DNA of 64,000 bases, from assembly GCA_964017195.1 (NCBI GenBank), contig OZ024891.1:10884458-10948457 (forward strand), given 5' to 3'. Origin of the DNA: Siderastrea radians (lineage: Eukaryota > Cnidaria > Anthozoa > Scleractinia > Rhizangiidae). Shown piece after piece: positions 13,069 to 25,072 of the stretch (position 1 is its first letter; every line of letters begins with the position of its first letter). The notes under the pieces were generated by a model. The model made no database searches, was not told the origin of the DNA, and saw nothing but the letters and a program-made list of their open reading frames with translations. The position numbers and the translations under genes were made by a program.

Positions 13069-13175
13069 GTTGACAAGCAAGATATTTGCTTCAAAAGGCG
13101 ACTGCGAACAGGTAATCCGAGGGATATATAGATGAGGCATTTTGAATCGCAGAGTTCAATAAAACGTAATGTTTA
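13069..13175 (+). other. 3' UTR exon and poly(A) signal of vWA gene copy 1
   Basis: An AG acceptor precedes GTTGACAAGCAAGATATTTG and, about 90 bp on, TTCAATAAAACG with AATAAA at 13158-13163. The same exon occurs at 21,015 and 58,998. A GTAAGT donor lies just after the stop codon (exon end 11854), so the 3' UTR appears to be spliced. The cleavage point is not visible. Confidence 0.6.
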
Positions 13176-14160
13176 AGGGGTGTACAAGTTTGTCTCATTA
13201 ATTATAATAAAAATCAGATCTTTAAGGGGTCCTTGATTGTTTACAAACAAACAAGGACAAACGTCCTTAATTATTTCCGTTGGACAATTTCTTGCCCAGT
13301 GACAAAAATGCTTTTTTCTCGGTGCAAGAATTAGACAACCTCTTTATACCTCTTCGGAGTTTTAACTGGAACTTAATTCTTCTCTGTCAATAAGGATACG
13401 TTTTCAGAAACCTCAACAGCGTATTAATGTCAAATACTGCTATTTATTAATACCCATGCCGGACTGTCGGTCGTCGTCCCCCCTCCAAAAGATATCCAGC
13501 TTGACGATCCGAAATGAGAGATGTAAGTTGAAAGAGACGACTCTAAAAGTAATGTTTCTGTCTCTAAGAAAACTAATAACCAAAAAGGTGATTCCTTTAA
13601 GTCAAAACTATAGATATATTTCCTTGTTTGTCATGAATTCGTATGAATTAAGGTCCACATGAGGTCCACGGAGTTTTTGCTACCCAAACGTGAGAAATAA
13701 CTGGATATTTTAAGATTGCATCTTATCCCAAAAAAGAAAAAGAAAATTGTGAATGCTCATCTTTTTTGCCAAGAATTGGGTTAAGATGAGTGCCCCCCTG
13801 GGGATAACTGCTGACGTTTTCGTTTATGATATCGAAAAAAGCTAGGCAAATCCATCCGTAGAATACCTTTAATATACAAATTACTAGTAGCATTTTGTAC
13901 GCTAACTGGACATCAGGGGAAATGCAGATTTTACCCTTTACTAAAAAAGTAAAATTGAAGAGTGAAAGAGAACGCAACTTTGCTAGAAGGTTCAATAACT
14001 CTAAACTGACTAAGAGATCCAACATCTCCAGGGGTGGAGTTGAGGGGGTTGTAACCCCTTCCCCTCCCCTCACCAGATTTTTTAAAATTGTATTTCTCTG
14101 ATTGATTTCAAAGATAATAAACCAATAAATAAAAGTCAAGATCTTTTCGGAAAAAAATTT

Positions 14161-14234
14161 CCAGCCCCCAACGGGAATCAAAACCACGACCTTCCATATA
14201 CGGGTTGAAACGCTCTACCACTGAGCTATGTCAG
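14161..14234 (-). repeat. tRNA-derived SINE head or tRNA pseudogene
   Basis: On the minus strand an A-box-like TAGCTCAGTGGTAGAGC is followed about 30 nt later by a B-box-like GGTCGTGGTTTTGATTCCC, the internal RNA polymerase III promoter layout. The acceptor stems do not pair and the anticodon stem is irregular, so it is not a functional tRNA. Confidence 0.55.
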
Positions 14235-15978
14235 TAAGACTCGTGATGAGTGAGGTCAAAGATATGCACGAAAATGAAAAGTAGCTATTGTTGTCACTTT
14301 TGCTCCTTTTTGTCGTGCAATGAACCTCTCTTTAGAAAAATCAGCGTAATTTACAATCTGTTTTTCAAAACTTATTGGGAAAAGTTGTCGCCAGAGTCTA
14401 GACCCCTAGGACCAGGACATCACCTCCCCCGTAAAACCTCCCTTTTCAAACCCTGCATCCGCCTATCAAGAAGGACTTTTGCAGTTAACTGCTTGTCGTC
14501 AACAGCGCGTCATATCAGATCGATGTTAACTTAGGGATCAGTGTACTCTCAGTTGAGTGATGTTGTTTTGTGATAATTTGTGTCATGTGTCAATTCCAAC
14601 GTAAACTTGTTTTACCACCACTGAGAGTGAAGGTTACGAAATGAATTGCCCTCAGCAAGTTAGATTACGGTGGTTTAATGTGTGAGCTGAACACCAGTCA
14701 ACTACATGAAAGCGCTTTAAATTACCTGTGAAATACGCGAGACAAGTAAAACGGTATCTATCTTTTCTGCTAAGCTTTGAACAGTTGGAGACATATTTTC
14801 ATTGAATACATACAATGCAACTTATTAATGTTTTCTGGGCACTCTGTTTGGCTAATCAAACTCGGCGGATAAGGAAAGGTAGAAAAAAAAAAGATAAAAG
14901 GCTGTGTCTAGATACCCGTGGTAGCCGGGTAGGGATGTCTCAGGACTAATTATCCGGCGTCCAACTTTTCGAAGTATTTCGATGGAAAGGCTTATTCCAA
15001 CGTTCTTAAAGTGTTCGCTATTTGTTAAGGATTGCGAAGCGATCTGGAAACGTATTTTGATTTTGTACTTAATATGAGGTATCTGTTGACCTAAGGGCAT
15101 GCAGCAGGCAACATAAAAATGAAGATATAGAGGGGTAAGACAATTGACAAAGGCTTTCCAAAGGATTCATTCATTCCAAACACCTCTGAAAGTTAAGAGG
15201 TTGCAAGCCAGACGAATCAACCATTGTGGGGTATGACATCTGCACGAAGTAGTTATGTACTCTACTAGTCATGCTGTGTCAATTACTTTCATGTCCCAAG
15301 AATCCTAGAAATTTATTAGACTGGCAGAACGCGAAGAAAGCAGATGTAAAAGAACGCATGGACAAAAACGCAGGTCGTTAGAGGAATGGGGCTGAAAAAA
15401 ACCCGGAAGACCGAATGTTGATCTCTTTGAAAAGAAAGCCAGGAACGACATCAATAAAATGGAGAAAGCAGAGTAAGGAAACTGAGGGGCTGTGCCTATA
15501 AGGAGATTGGGTTGGTAGATGATCATATTCAGTATCGCAGCTTAGAACAAAAAGTTAACCGAATAGCCGGCGAGTTTGGCCGGCCGCCGGCCCTTATTGA
15601 AAACCCTGCATAGTCACGAGGATTTTGCAGTTTTTTCTCAAAACTGTGCTAAAATTATCGGTAGCTAAGTTTATCCATGCCCAACATTGTGTTTGAACTT
15701 TTAAAAGAGCATATTAACTTAATTTCATTAAGAGAAAACAAATTAAATGTCAACAAGCTGACAGAATTTGAAAAGTTTAGCCTAACTTTTTCAAGTTGCA
15801 ATCCATTTCCATCCGTGCCATCCGTAGCAGCAGGCGACAAAAAATAGTTTCAGTGAAGTAATATAGTCTTTGGTAACAAAACTAGACCATTATTTGTGGG
15901 CCTTCATTGATGTGAGGACATATTTTTGATTTTTAAAGTGAACTAAAATAGCGTGACTATGCCCCTTTAATTAGTACA

Positions 15979-16023
15979 ATGTATCATGTAGTTCAGCTGG
16001 AGTGCAGAAGGTCAGGAGTTTGA
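15979..16023 (+). repeat. SINE-like tRNA-derived segment
   Basis: GTATCATGTAGTTCAGCTGG begins a 43-bp stretch (A-box plus GGTCAGGAGTTTGACTCC as B-box) that also occurs, inverted, at about 34,087-34,131 inside the nested insertion. Shared pol III boxes at two unrelated sites point to a dispersed SINE. Family and full length are unknown. Confidence 0.45.
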
Positions 16024-17274
16024 CTCCTTACATTATGCTGTGCACATTATGCTGGGCACCTAGAGTGTTAAGCCGCCACGGACCAGGCCTGGTACTGAAA
16101 AAAAAAACAACGCAGTGTCCGGTTTGTTTACGAGTCAAATATTTGTGAATTAACCACACATTGAGGATTTGTCAGTTTCGAGCAGATCAATTATTTGCCG
16201 ATGCCGAAGGCAGAGGCAAAGAAGGCAGAGGCAAAGAATTGATCTCCGAGACACCAACAAAATCAAAAAATTTTGAGATAATAATAATAGTTTAATAATC
16301 TATATAGCGCTATTTACATACGCTGATCAATAATTGTTTTCTCATTGAACAATTCTTTTTCCTAACTTCGGGGTAGAATTTTCCTAGAACAGCTGCATAT
16401 ATTATCGAAATGCGTTTATAGCAATCTTAGTTGTTTTCTTGGTGTTATCGCTATGTTTTTTTTTCTATTAGACAGATAAGATCACTCTCTGTTAACTCTG
16501 AAAATCTTGCCTTCCTGGCGGAGTTTCAAACGTGGACTGAACAGGTGACTCAACTGCGCACGAGCAGAATTATTCGCAGTAAAACAACTACGCACGGCCA
16601 CCGTTATGCGCACGAGCAGACAACAATCCGTAGGCAGTCATTTGTAGTGACGTAATGGTCTCTCGGCCAATTAAAACGCCGGTTAAGATAACGTGAATGA
16701 TAATGAATTTTAACTACAACACGTTTTATTTTATGTGTATCTAAAATTTCTTCGTCTCAAGAAATGTAAAAACAGACCAAAGATTTGGCATTGTATGCGT
16801 TGGAAACGATTTCTTCGGTTGATAAAGAAAAAAAACAGGAAATGTAAAAGAGCTAAGCATCGCTACGAAAGTCGCTTAGCTAGAAAATTTACCTCCTTGA
16901 CTTGGATATGGTTAGCCTTAATTACCCAGGTAAATTAAACAAAACTTCAGCAATTTTACCAAGGGAAAATTACACTGGGGAAATCATGTTTACCTAGGGT
17001 GGTGTAACCACGGCTATTAAAATCAAAAAATCTTTGTAGACACCTTACTGCAATAACGTTGTTATATAAAAATGAATTAAGAAAAAAGAAAGAAAAAGAA
17101 AAAAGGAATAAAATTAGGCACGCTAACTACATTAACGAAGGGCTAAAGCTCAAAAAATCTCTACAGCTATGGTAGCCAATTTACCTTGTATCAACTCATT
17201 TGATATCAAATTGAAGTATTTACACCATGGTACAACATAAGTGCTTTGAGAATTATGAAAATTCACAACCACAA

Positions 17275-18025
17275 CGTCATGAATGGAGAGACGATTGGTC
17301 TCCGGGCATTCAAACGGGACGGTGCGTTGAACAGCTCCGTAGATCTCATCACATAAACAATGCTCATCACGGTTCAGGATCGTGTCCTGCTCCACAACCC
17401 TGCGCACCTTTGTCACCGCAATACAGGCTTGCGTGTAAGTAAGATGCCCACTTTTTTTTATGCCCAGCAGGTATCATTCTTATTGGGCTTTTTTTCTTTA
17501 TTTTTTTTCCATTTTTGTATGACAACGTTATTGGCAATTAAGTGTATCCAACAGCTGTCTAAACTCATTAAATATCCATATCCGGAACCGTCATGCAAGC
17601 GATCTAAAACGCAACGACAAAATCACATTACAAGAAACGCCTTACGACGTGTACTAAGCGCAAAAACGTGCAGCACGCTCATTCCCTTAAAGGTACGACG
17701 TATTTCAAGACAAAATGACATTGGGAAACGTTTTAAACGTTCTTGTACTCGCCAACGCCCTCAGTTTCGTATTATCTTGTGGTGGTGGATCACCACCACC
17801 ACCGTGTTCGTGGACAGTGTGCCGTCATGAATGGAGAGACGATTGGTCTCCGGGCATTCAAACGGGACGGTGCGTTGAACAGCTCCGTAGATCTCATCAC
17901 ATAAACAATGCTCATCACGGTTCAGGATCGTGTCCTGCTCCACAACCCTGCGCACCTTTGTCACCGCAATACAGGCTTGCGTGTAAGTAAGATGCCCACT
18001 TTTTTTTATGCCCAGCAGGTATCAT
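17275..18025 (+). repeat. Direct duplication of the TSR exon (203 bp, apparently identical)
   Basis: Bases 17275-17477 and 17823-18025 read as identical, offset 548 bp. Each contains the TSR half of exon 1 and its GTAAGT donor. The first unit lacks the signal-peptide segment and has no acceptor or start, so it is probably an inert partial duplicate. Perfect identity implies a very recent duplication, gene conversion or an assembly artefact. Confidence 0.85.
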
Positions 18026-20646
18026 GTTGAGTTAAATACAAAATCATAAGAAACTACAGCACGAGGAAATTTGGATCATTTCTGTGACTGCTGGTATCTT
18101 AAAGAGGAATCCTGCAAATTTAAATTCCGTTTTTAGTTTCGTTTTATGCAAGAACCCTTTCACCGATAAACGCTGAAAAGTTATGGCTTCCGACCTTGGC
18201 GAATTTTGATAAATAATGTGTTACATATAGCGTTACTCCGGTTAAAAATTTTTTTGTGTTCGAATATATTTAATGTAAAAGTTAAAAATCCTGACGTTTC
18301 GGCTAAAACTTTAGCTTTCATCAGGGGAAGTCATAAAAAATTTTACAAAGAGCGTGTTGTATATTTTAAAAAAATTCAAATTTTGAATTAAATGAAAGTC
18401 CGTCCTTTGAAACTAAATTCAAAAAACCATGCGGCAAATGAATGCCGACGTCCCGATTGAACGCCGGATTCTTACAATCTTCCATGACTCTGGAAGGCGT
18501 CTGTTACGCCAAGTTGGACTTGTACGTAAAATCTTGGACGACTCCCAGGAGATGGACTGACCAAAACGTAAACAACGTCAGTACCAAAAAAATTAATGCA
18601 TTGTCTCACCTTTGACAACGTATCATACGCTCATTGACATGATACTGAAATATTTGCTAGTTCGGAAAAAGTTTGAAATAACTACAGTTATCTTATCTTA
18701 CCTTGTTTGAGGCTTCATCAGAGCCTTGTGTAGAGAGTGCTGATCAATAACTAAAGGCGTTTTGAATTGCCCAGCCCCTCGGGGTACTAAGAGCAATTCA
18801 AACATTTCGTTTGCATGGACGGTTATTAGTAAAAGTGAAATGACAATTTGCAGTTCTTCGTTCACTGCAATCAAAGCTAAGAACCTGAAAAAAAGTCAAT
18901 CTGGTGATTAAGCACTTAATTGTGAGAAAAGTTTATGGAGTGAAAGAAAACGATAGTTGTTTTCAATATCATAATGTATAACATGAAAGTTTTATACCAA
19001 AAGCATTGACGACATCACTTCGAATAACAATAATATACACATGTAAGGTAAGGTAAGGTAAGGTAAGGTAACTTTATTTAAACACGGTATTTCCTTCAGG
19101 TATACATTTATATTGAAGTATAGAAAAAAAACTAACTTCCTAACTAATCTGAAAACTAAGATAAAAGAAATTAACATAATCACGACTAGGTGCAGCCAAG
19201 TCACTGGCTACGATCAACGATCATAGCTTTCAGTAATAAACAGTAGCTAGAAGAGCATAATTTTTTTTCCAGCTGTGGCTGTCAACAAAGGCAGCATTTT
19301 TTCGACAAAAACAGAGAATTCTAGGTGCACTTTTGTACTTGTTTATGCAAAAGTAAACACAACAACACAACTGTGCTAGCGTTTGAAGGTTTTGGTTATT
19401 GAACACGAACATACATCTCGCATCTTTTTATTAAAACTCGAACTGGTTATGATATCAGATATATTAAATTCGAACTTGTAATATTCAGAAGCTGGAAAAT
19501 AAAAAAAAAGGGAAACGTAGGCGATAAGACATTTTGTCTTTAAATATGATATTGCTGGATTCAGCCAACTGGTAATAAATCAACGTTAAAGGCAAACCGC
19601 GAAAACAATAGAAACAGCTGTGTTTGAATTCGTAGAAATGAGATTTATTGCGTCGAAGAAGCATTTGCGGAGCATAGTAATTACCATACTTAGAAAGAGA
19701 AAGTATAGGGGATCTAAAATATACCCCCGCTGAATACTGCGCGTCATTCTTTTTTTTTTCCGCGATAATTGCACGCACGAGCACACGTACGTTCGGAATA
19801 GGTTGCTGGGTTTTCTCTGAAAGCTCAACCTAGTTCCCAGGTCTCGCTTCTTTCCGTCCCTCTCTCCAGGAGATGGGAAGAAGAGAGACCTTGGGGTTGG
19901 GGTTGATGAAAGCTTAGCTGTTCAGAGAAATAAATTGTCGCTCTCTAGAAACGAACTCGGTTACCGGGTTGTCAATATGTCAGTTGTGAGCTAAACGAAC
20001 TGCTAAAGGACTACTTTCCCCCAAAGAATTCTTTTATGACCTAACCATAAACGGACCAAACTTTCCCTCCAACTTGCCCCATGAATTCAAACTAGTACGT
20101 TGGAATTGAAGAGAACAGTCTTAAGGTATTGTTCCCTCAAGATTTGATTGTCCCCTTGTGTGTACTGTTCGAGCGACAAATCTCAGGAACGAAATAAAAG
20201 AATAAAGTCAACAAATCAAAGACCAAATCGGACAATCCTTGGCAACAGGTCCCCTTCAGTGCAAACTCAAGCCACAATCTTGAACAAATCACTGCAACCA
20301 GTCTATCTCGTAAACACTACAAGGGATTTGTTATTGCTGGAATAAGTCACTGGCAGCGCCTGTCCCTTCAAGTGTGCCCACCTTAAATACTTATGTTCTA
20401 AACTATTTACTATGCTTCTTATTTCCCGTTGCAGGCTCCTGTAAACATGCGTACGACTGTTCCTTCCGCCCATGGTCTGCTTGGTCTCCTTCCATTCCCT
20501 CGGGGGCATGCGGAAAACAAAGTCGTCATCGTGACTACAATGAGCAAACCCGGTACGATGTAAGGTTTGGCGACTGCAGGGGCATCCCAAGCTCATGTGG
20601 CTCACGTCAGTACAACTACAGGGACTGGTGTAATAACCCTGAGTAG
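17715..20646 (+). CDS. Secreted protein with two thrombospondin type-1-like repeats, 159 aa
   Basis: Exon 1 (17715-17982) encodes a hydrophobic leader (VLNVLVLANALSFVLSCGG), a Pro-rich spacer and a Cys/Trp-rich module (WRDDWSPG, CPAPQPC). The GTAAGT donor at 17983 splits a Cys codon (phase 1). Exon 2 (20435-20646, after a TTGCAG acceptor) encodes a second module with WSAWSP and six Cys, then TAG. Length is 480 nt in frame. The WSxWS pattern and Cys spacing resemble TSP1 repeats, which bind matrix or glycans; the fit is loose, so an animal Cys-rich adhesion or defence peptide is possible. An alternative donor 4 nt downstream would give an immediate stop. A 3' UTR exon like that of the vWA genes follows at 21,015. 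Confidence 0.65.
18285..18335 (-). ncRNA. Hammerhead ribozyme-like motif (Penelope-type repeat)
   Basis: On the minus strand CTGATGA (18318-18324) is followed by a hairpin GCTAAA-GT-TTTAGC and then CGAAACGTC (GAAAC at 18296-18300). This is the conserved hammerhead core, CUGAUGA, stem II, GAAA. Minimal hammerheads with very short helix III are known in Penelope-like retroelements of many animals. The surrounding A+T-rich repeat recurs at 62.8-63.0 kb. No reverse transcriptase frame is present, so this is a terminal fragment. Activity is not shown. Confidence 0.6.
19047..19070. repeat. (GGTAA)5 microsatellite
   Basis: Five GGTAA units are followed by CTTTATTTAAACACGG, a phrase that commonly follows such repeats in dispersed elements. 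No coding role. Confidence 0.8.
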
Positions 20647-21014
20647 TAATCTGTGGTCTCCGCCCTGTAATTCATATGGCAAAGGTACGTTATGTAGGAT
20701 TGATGTGTTGCTACGCGCCGAAGGTAGTGAGGAACGTTCGAAGTCAGCAGTTTGATTATGCATCACCGTTAAAGCGACCCTTTCATTTAGATTTTATACG
20801 TTCTTCGACATACAGATGGTTATTTCTTAGTCTGCTTTAGGTGATATATACACTCTTAAAAATATTGTAATAATTCTTAATTTCGCTAGCTAGGCCACGT
20901 GGAACCTTCGAAAAGCTTACTTCAGAAGGCTACGAATCAGCATTGATCCATTTTCTAGTAATCATCACGTAAAACTGTTTTTCATGGTCAATTCTCTTTT
21001 CTTATCCAGTATAG

Positions 21015-21110
21015 GTTGAAAAGCAGGATATGTGTATCAAAAGGCAACTTCTAACAAGGAATCCAAGGTTTATTTAAATGAGTCGTTAATCACTCTCAGA
21101 GTTCAATAAA
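21015..21110 (+). other. 3' UTR exon and poly(A) signal of the TSR gene
   Basis: AG acceptor, then GTTGAAAAGCAGGATATGTG, then TTCAATAAAACTT with AATAAA at 21105-21110. It is clearly homologous to the vWA 3' UTR exons at 13,069 and 58,998, although the coding parts of the two genes are unrelated. Confidence 0.55.
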
Positions 21111-22994
21111 ACTTAATTTTTAAGGGGCGTACAAGTTTGTCTCATTTCTTTTGTTACGATATAAAAAATCAGATCCTTAACACTTTAAGCCCTGATACAA
21201 AAATACATATTCTCCTAACTGTTCTCCGTACATGTTCCCCCTTTACTAGTAAGGAGAATTTGTCTAAATATCAAGACGTCTTATCCTCAGTGATCACTTT
21301 CTTTATTCTCGTCACTTCAATGTTTGAATAAGTAGAGATGATGAGATGATCGTGACTGTTAAGGCTTGAAGGGTTAAGGTGTTCTTCCCAGACCACGGTT
21401 GTTTACTACCTTAATTTCCAGTGGACAATTTCCTGCCCAGTGACAAAAATGCTATGTTTCTCGGTGCAAGAATTGGACAACTTAGTTTTCTTTATACCCT
21501 TTGTACTTAATTCTTCTCAATAAGGATATGTTTTAAAAAAACTCAACAGCGTATAAATGTCATATTCTGCTATTTCTTATCGTTCATGCCAGGCTGTGAT
21601 CGTCGTCGCCACTCCAAAAATTAGCCAACTCCGAAAGGAGAGATATAATGTGAAAGAATCGAGGCCAAAAGTAACAGCTCTCTCCTAGAAAATTAATAGT
21701 CTAAAAGTGACTCTTTTATGTGAAAACTGAAGGTATATTTTCCCATTTGTCATGAACTCGTACGAATAGGTCCACATATGGTCCACGGGGTTTTTGCCAC
21801 AAAAAAGCGAGAAATAAATTGATATTTTAAGATCGCTTCGTATCCCGAAAAAGAAAAAAAAATTGCTCATCTTTTTTGCCAAGAATTAGGTGAAGATGAA
21901 TGTCCTCCCTTAGGTATAACCTCTGAAGCATCCTTTTATGATGTGAAAACAAGGCAAATCCATTTGTAGAATATTCTCAATATAAGCTTACTTGTAGCAT
22001 TTTGTATGCTAACTGGGCATCAGGGGAAATGCAGATTTTACCCCTTACTAAAAAAGGGAAAGTAAATAGTAAAAGAGAACGCGATTTTGCTAGAAGGTTC
22101 CGAGCAGAAATGCTGTTCTCAGTTATGCATCTCTAAGCTGACAGGCATACATGTCTGTTAGAGAAATAAAATAAGGAAAATTAAAACTAATGCTGTCCGA
22201 CGTTTCGATGGTTCTACCATAAAATAAGTCCGTAACTACTTTGCAGGAATTGTGTTCAGTTGTGTAGCAGCTTTTCTAAGTCAGCTAACCGACAGTATTG
22301 TTAAGAGTTTCATTACTGCCTTATTATTTTGAGTCATAATTTCAATGTAACACCGAAAAGGGAAACGGATGCATTTTGTTTCATCAATGAATATAGATTA
22401 AGTTTACTGCAGTGGGTATATAAATTTTACATGGAGTATCATATAAATAGAACTAAATTGGTTGCGGCCACTAGCAAAAACAAAGAAACCTTTGAAAAAA
22501 ATCATACCCCAATTTAAATTTCTAGTCTTCAATAATGTGATACGTCTCGCCTTATTATTGAACGTGATGTTTTTCCCTTTACCTGCAAAACAGTCACCAT
22601 CGTCCACTTCATTAATATTCTTACAGAAATGACGACAACGTTATTCCATGAAAAGTCCACGAATGTTCCGCTTCGTAACTTTTTCCCTCTCTGTTCTGCT
22701 TTTCGCAGCGAGGCAAAACGACTATAACGAAAGGAACCTCGTTCCCAAGACTTTTCGCCCTTTCTTTGAAGTTGGAGAGGCTCCAAATTTTTTAAAAAAG
22801 GGAAAAAGTCCCGAGAACGAGGTTGTGCTGCAACATTTTTTCCTCGTTTACTAGGCAAAACATATTTACCGTTTGACTTCATTACGTGCGAATCCCACAG
22901 GCCTTGTGGAATGGCTTGGCTGCAATTTACACTCTGTGTTAGCAATATTTGCATTAGAAAACCACAGCAACTGAAAAATAGCCATGTCATTCTC

Positions 22995-23095
22995 CTGTCG
23001 CTCAGGGGTACGTGGTATATTCACCTTGTACCGTCCCTCGGGCTATTCCCTTGAGGCGGAACCTGGTGAATATATCACATACCCCAGAGGGACAG
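22995..23095. repeat. 101-bp imperfect palindrome
   Basis: The outer arms (CTGTCGCTCAGGGG... and ...CCCCAGAGGGACAG) and inner arms (GTGGTATATTCACC and GGTGAATATATCAC) are inverted repeats. A second copy lies at 53,492-53,592 in the paralogous block. It may be a small MITE or a structured transcript region. Confidence 0.6.
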
Positions 23096-23400
23096 ATAAA
23101 AACCCTTACAAATCAAAATTCCGAACGCAAACCTTCCCCGCCCCCTTTACCCAAGCTTATGTCAAGCTGATACATCTGGGCTCTACTAAACATGTCACAT
23201 TTCATAATTGAATGCTTTACAGTTTATTGGTAGCAATAGGATGCTAAATGCCTTCACTGACTGTGTCATATGATAATAATAACAATAAAAATATTGTTTT
23301 TTAAGACATAAAGAAGCCTATCAAAAATGGCTCTTTCGAATTTGGCACACAAATTAAGCTATTCAAGATGACAAACAATGCTAAATTACACAGAATCGAC

Positions 23401-24709
23401 TATAAAAGGCCTGTAATAAAGAAAGCATCTCACTCTCGAAAGGTTTTCAACTTTGAGGCATTTGGATCGGGTTTAACTGCAGTTCGACTGCGATAAACCA
23501 CTGGCGTCAGTTCGGTAAGTAGTAATTATAAGTGAAATTCTCGGATAAAAAGCGAAACATTCGTCCTATATTAGGACTAAAAGTGATGTTAAGCTATAGT
23601 GGACAAGTCTTTGCTATTAGCACGAGTAAGGAAGATTTTGAGAGTAGATTAAAACACGTGAAGATATGAGGCGAATTCCTTTGCAGAATTAGCTGTGTAC
23701 GTCGTTAGGCTCACAGCATTTTATACGCCAATCTCATGTCAAATAGGAAATTCAACTTCTACACCCTTTTTATTTTAACTTCAAAGTTAAAAGAGAGCTC
23801 TTTAGAAATGGAGAAGAGGTTTACACAATAATGAAAATGAAAGAGAACACGAGTTTGCTCCAGTGAGTTTGCTCGAAAGTTTTAGTTGGACTTCTTTAGG
23901 TCGAACTTGCTCGAAAGCTGTTCTCCGTGCATTTCTGAGCTCGAAGAGGGAACAACGTGAGCCCGCTACCACCTGCGAATAGAAAAGACTTGCAGAGAAA
24001 GCAGAAAGCAGAGATTTTCAACAATTTCGAAATTTGCCGAATGCTGGCTGGCTGGCTGGCTTTGATAGACGTAGACCTTGGGGAATGGTTAAAAGTGCAA
24101 TAGAAGTGCAAGTCCAGGGTCAAATTGTTCTTGCTGGAATTTGAAGCGCTCAACGCTAAATTTCAGAATACCCGGCCACTTATTTCCATCTCATTGAATA
24201 GCAATAGCGCCTATTGTGTTATGCCTCGTTCTTTAAAGCCTTCCGACAAATGTGAATGAAGTGGCTGGGTATTCAGAAATAGATAAAAAACTAAACTCTA
24301 TTTCTTAAGGCTTGTTCAAAAAAAAATTATCAAGTATGTTTCAAGTCTTGATTGAAAGAGAACGGAGGTTTGACTAACGCGAATTTCTATTGGTAATGGT
24401 TTCCACAATTCTAGCTCGGCTACAAAAAAAGAAATTAAGGTATCCGTGAGTCGTACGGATTAATATTGATGAGCGTGAAGTCGAGTAGTGTCCGACGAAC
24501 GGCAAGGATTTTTCGCACGTCTGTTGCAGGACAACAGCTTTTATAGATATGAAGGTTCTTGGGCACTTAATATTTCCGTTTAGAAGTAATTAACATTATC
24601 TTAGGGACCTTTCTGTTAATGCATCATTTTCTCTTTAGTTCAACCATGGATCTGAAGATTTGCATGTTGTTGCTCCTGGTCCTTGGGGTCGCTGCTTATC
24701 ATGTACAAG
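23401..24709 (+). pseudogene. vWA gene copy 2 remnant: promoter, 5' UTR exon and signal-peptide exon only
   Basis: TATAAAAGG starts at 23401, the leader exon ends at 23514 before GTAAGT, and the coding exon (24639-24709, ATG 24646) encodes MDLKICMLLLLVLGVAAYHVQ and ends at GTACGC. About 65 bp into the next intron the sequence changes abruptly to Polinton DNA, and the Cys-rich and vWA exons are missing. The promoter looks intact, so transcription into the Polinton is possible. A (GGCT)n tract lies near 24,045-24,060. Confidence 0.75.
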
Positions 24710-24774
24710 GTACGCAAGCTTAAAAGTCAGTACTCAGAGCTACATTGGTGATCAACAGACTGAGCTATTGAAAA

Positions 24775-25043
24775 ATGAAGAAATGAGTAGGCACTTTCCG
24801 ATCCAACGTGTTAGCCCCTTTGTTGATCGCCTCATTGGCTGTCATCATGAGTTCCACGGTGGCAGGTGAGTTGAATTTGGCTCGAGGATGATTTGGGGCT
24901 ACTATCATTTCGTTTTGTACGCCATAGGCTTTTGCCATGTCTTCAGCGATCTCATCCGCACCAAAACCTCCACCGGAATAAAGGACATGTCCACAACCCA
25001 TCGTCAGTTGCATCAGCTCCATTTCGTCAGTCATTTTTGACAT
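24775..25043 (-). pseudogene. SLOG/Rossmann-like protein gene, C-terminus cut off by the host junction
   Basis: The minus-strand frame starts at ATG 25043 and reads a nucleotide-binding-like segment (YSGGGFGADEIAEDMAKAYG) followed by conserved-looking text up to KVPTHF, then enters host intron DNA and stops at 24765. GG-G-AD motifs of this kind are found in DprA/LOG-like (SLOG) Rossmann proteins, some encoded by large DNA viruses and Polintons; that assignment is from pattern alone. The abrupt end at the junction shows that the element lost its left end after this gene existed. A minus-strand TATA-like TTTATAAA lies at 25073-25080. Confidence 0.55.
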
Positions 25044-25072
25044 AGAATAGAGGATAAAGCACTAGTGTAACA

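Larger units (their letters stand above)
13176..17274. other. Intergenic region between vWA and TSR genes, no gene
   Basis: The first kilobase (about 13.25-14.1 kb) is the 3' flank shared with 21.4-22.1, 51.97-52.7 and 59.2-59.95 kb. Two tRNA-derived SINE-like pieces are listed separately. Open frames here are short and motif-free. Confidence 0.5.
19367..24775. repeat. Segmental duplication, left member (matches about 50,501-55,270)
   Basis: Extended near-identity is seen by eye across TSR exon 2, its 3' flank, the vWA promoter, 5' UTR and signal-peptide exon. Homology starts at ACAACTGTGCTAG and ends at GAGCTATTGAAAAAT, where the Polinton block begins. Small indels occur throughout. The intergenic stretches (18,030-20,430 and 21,120-23,400) contain no further gene I can support. 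Confidence 0.85.

Noticed and set aside
18711..18735. Third hammerhead core (CTGATGA on the minus strand)
   Set aside because: No GAAA segment or stem II follows at the right distance.
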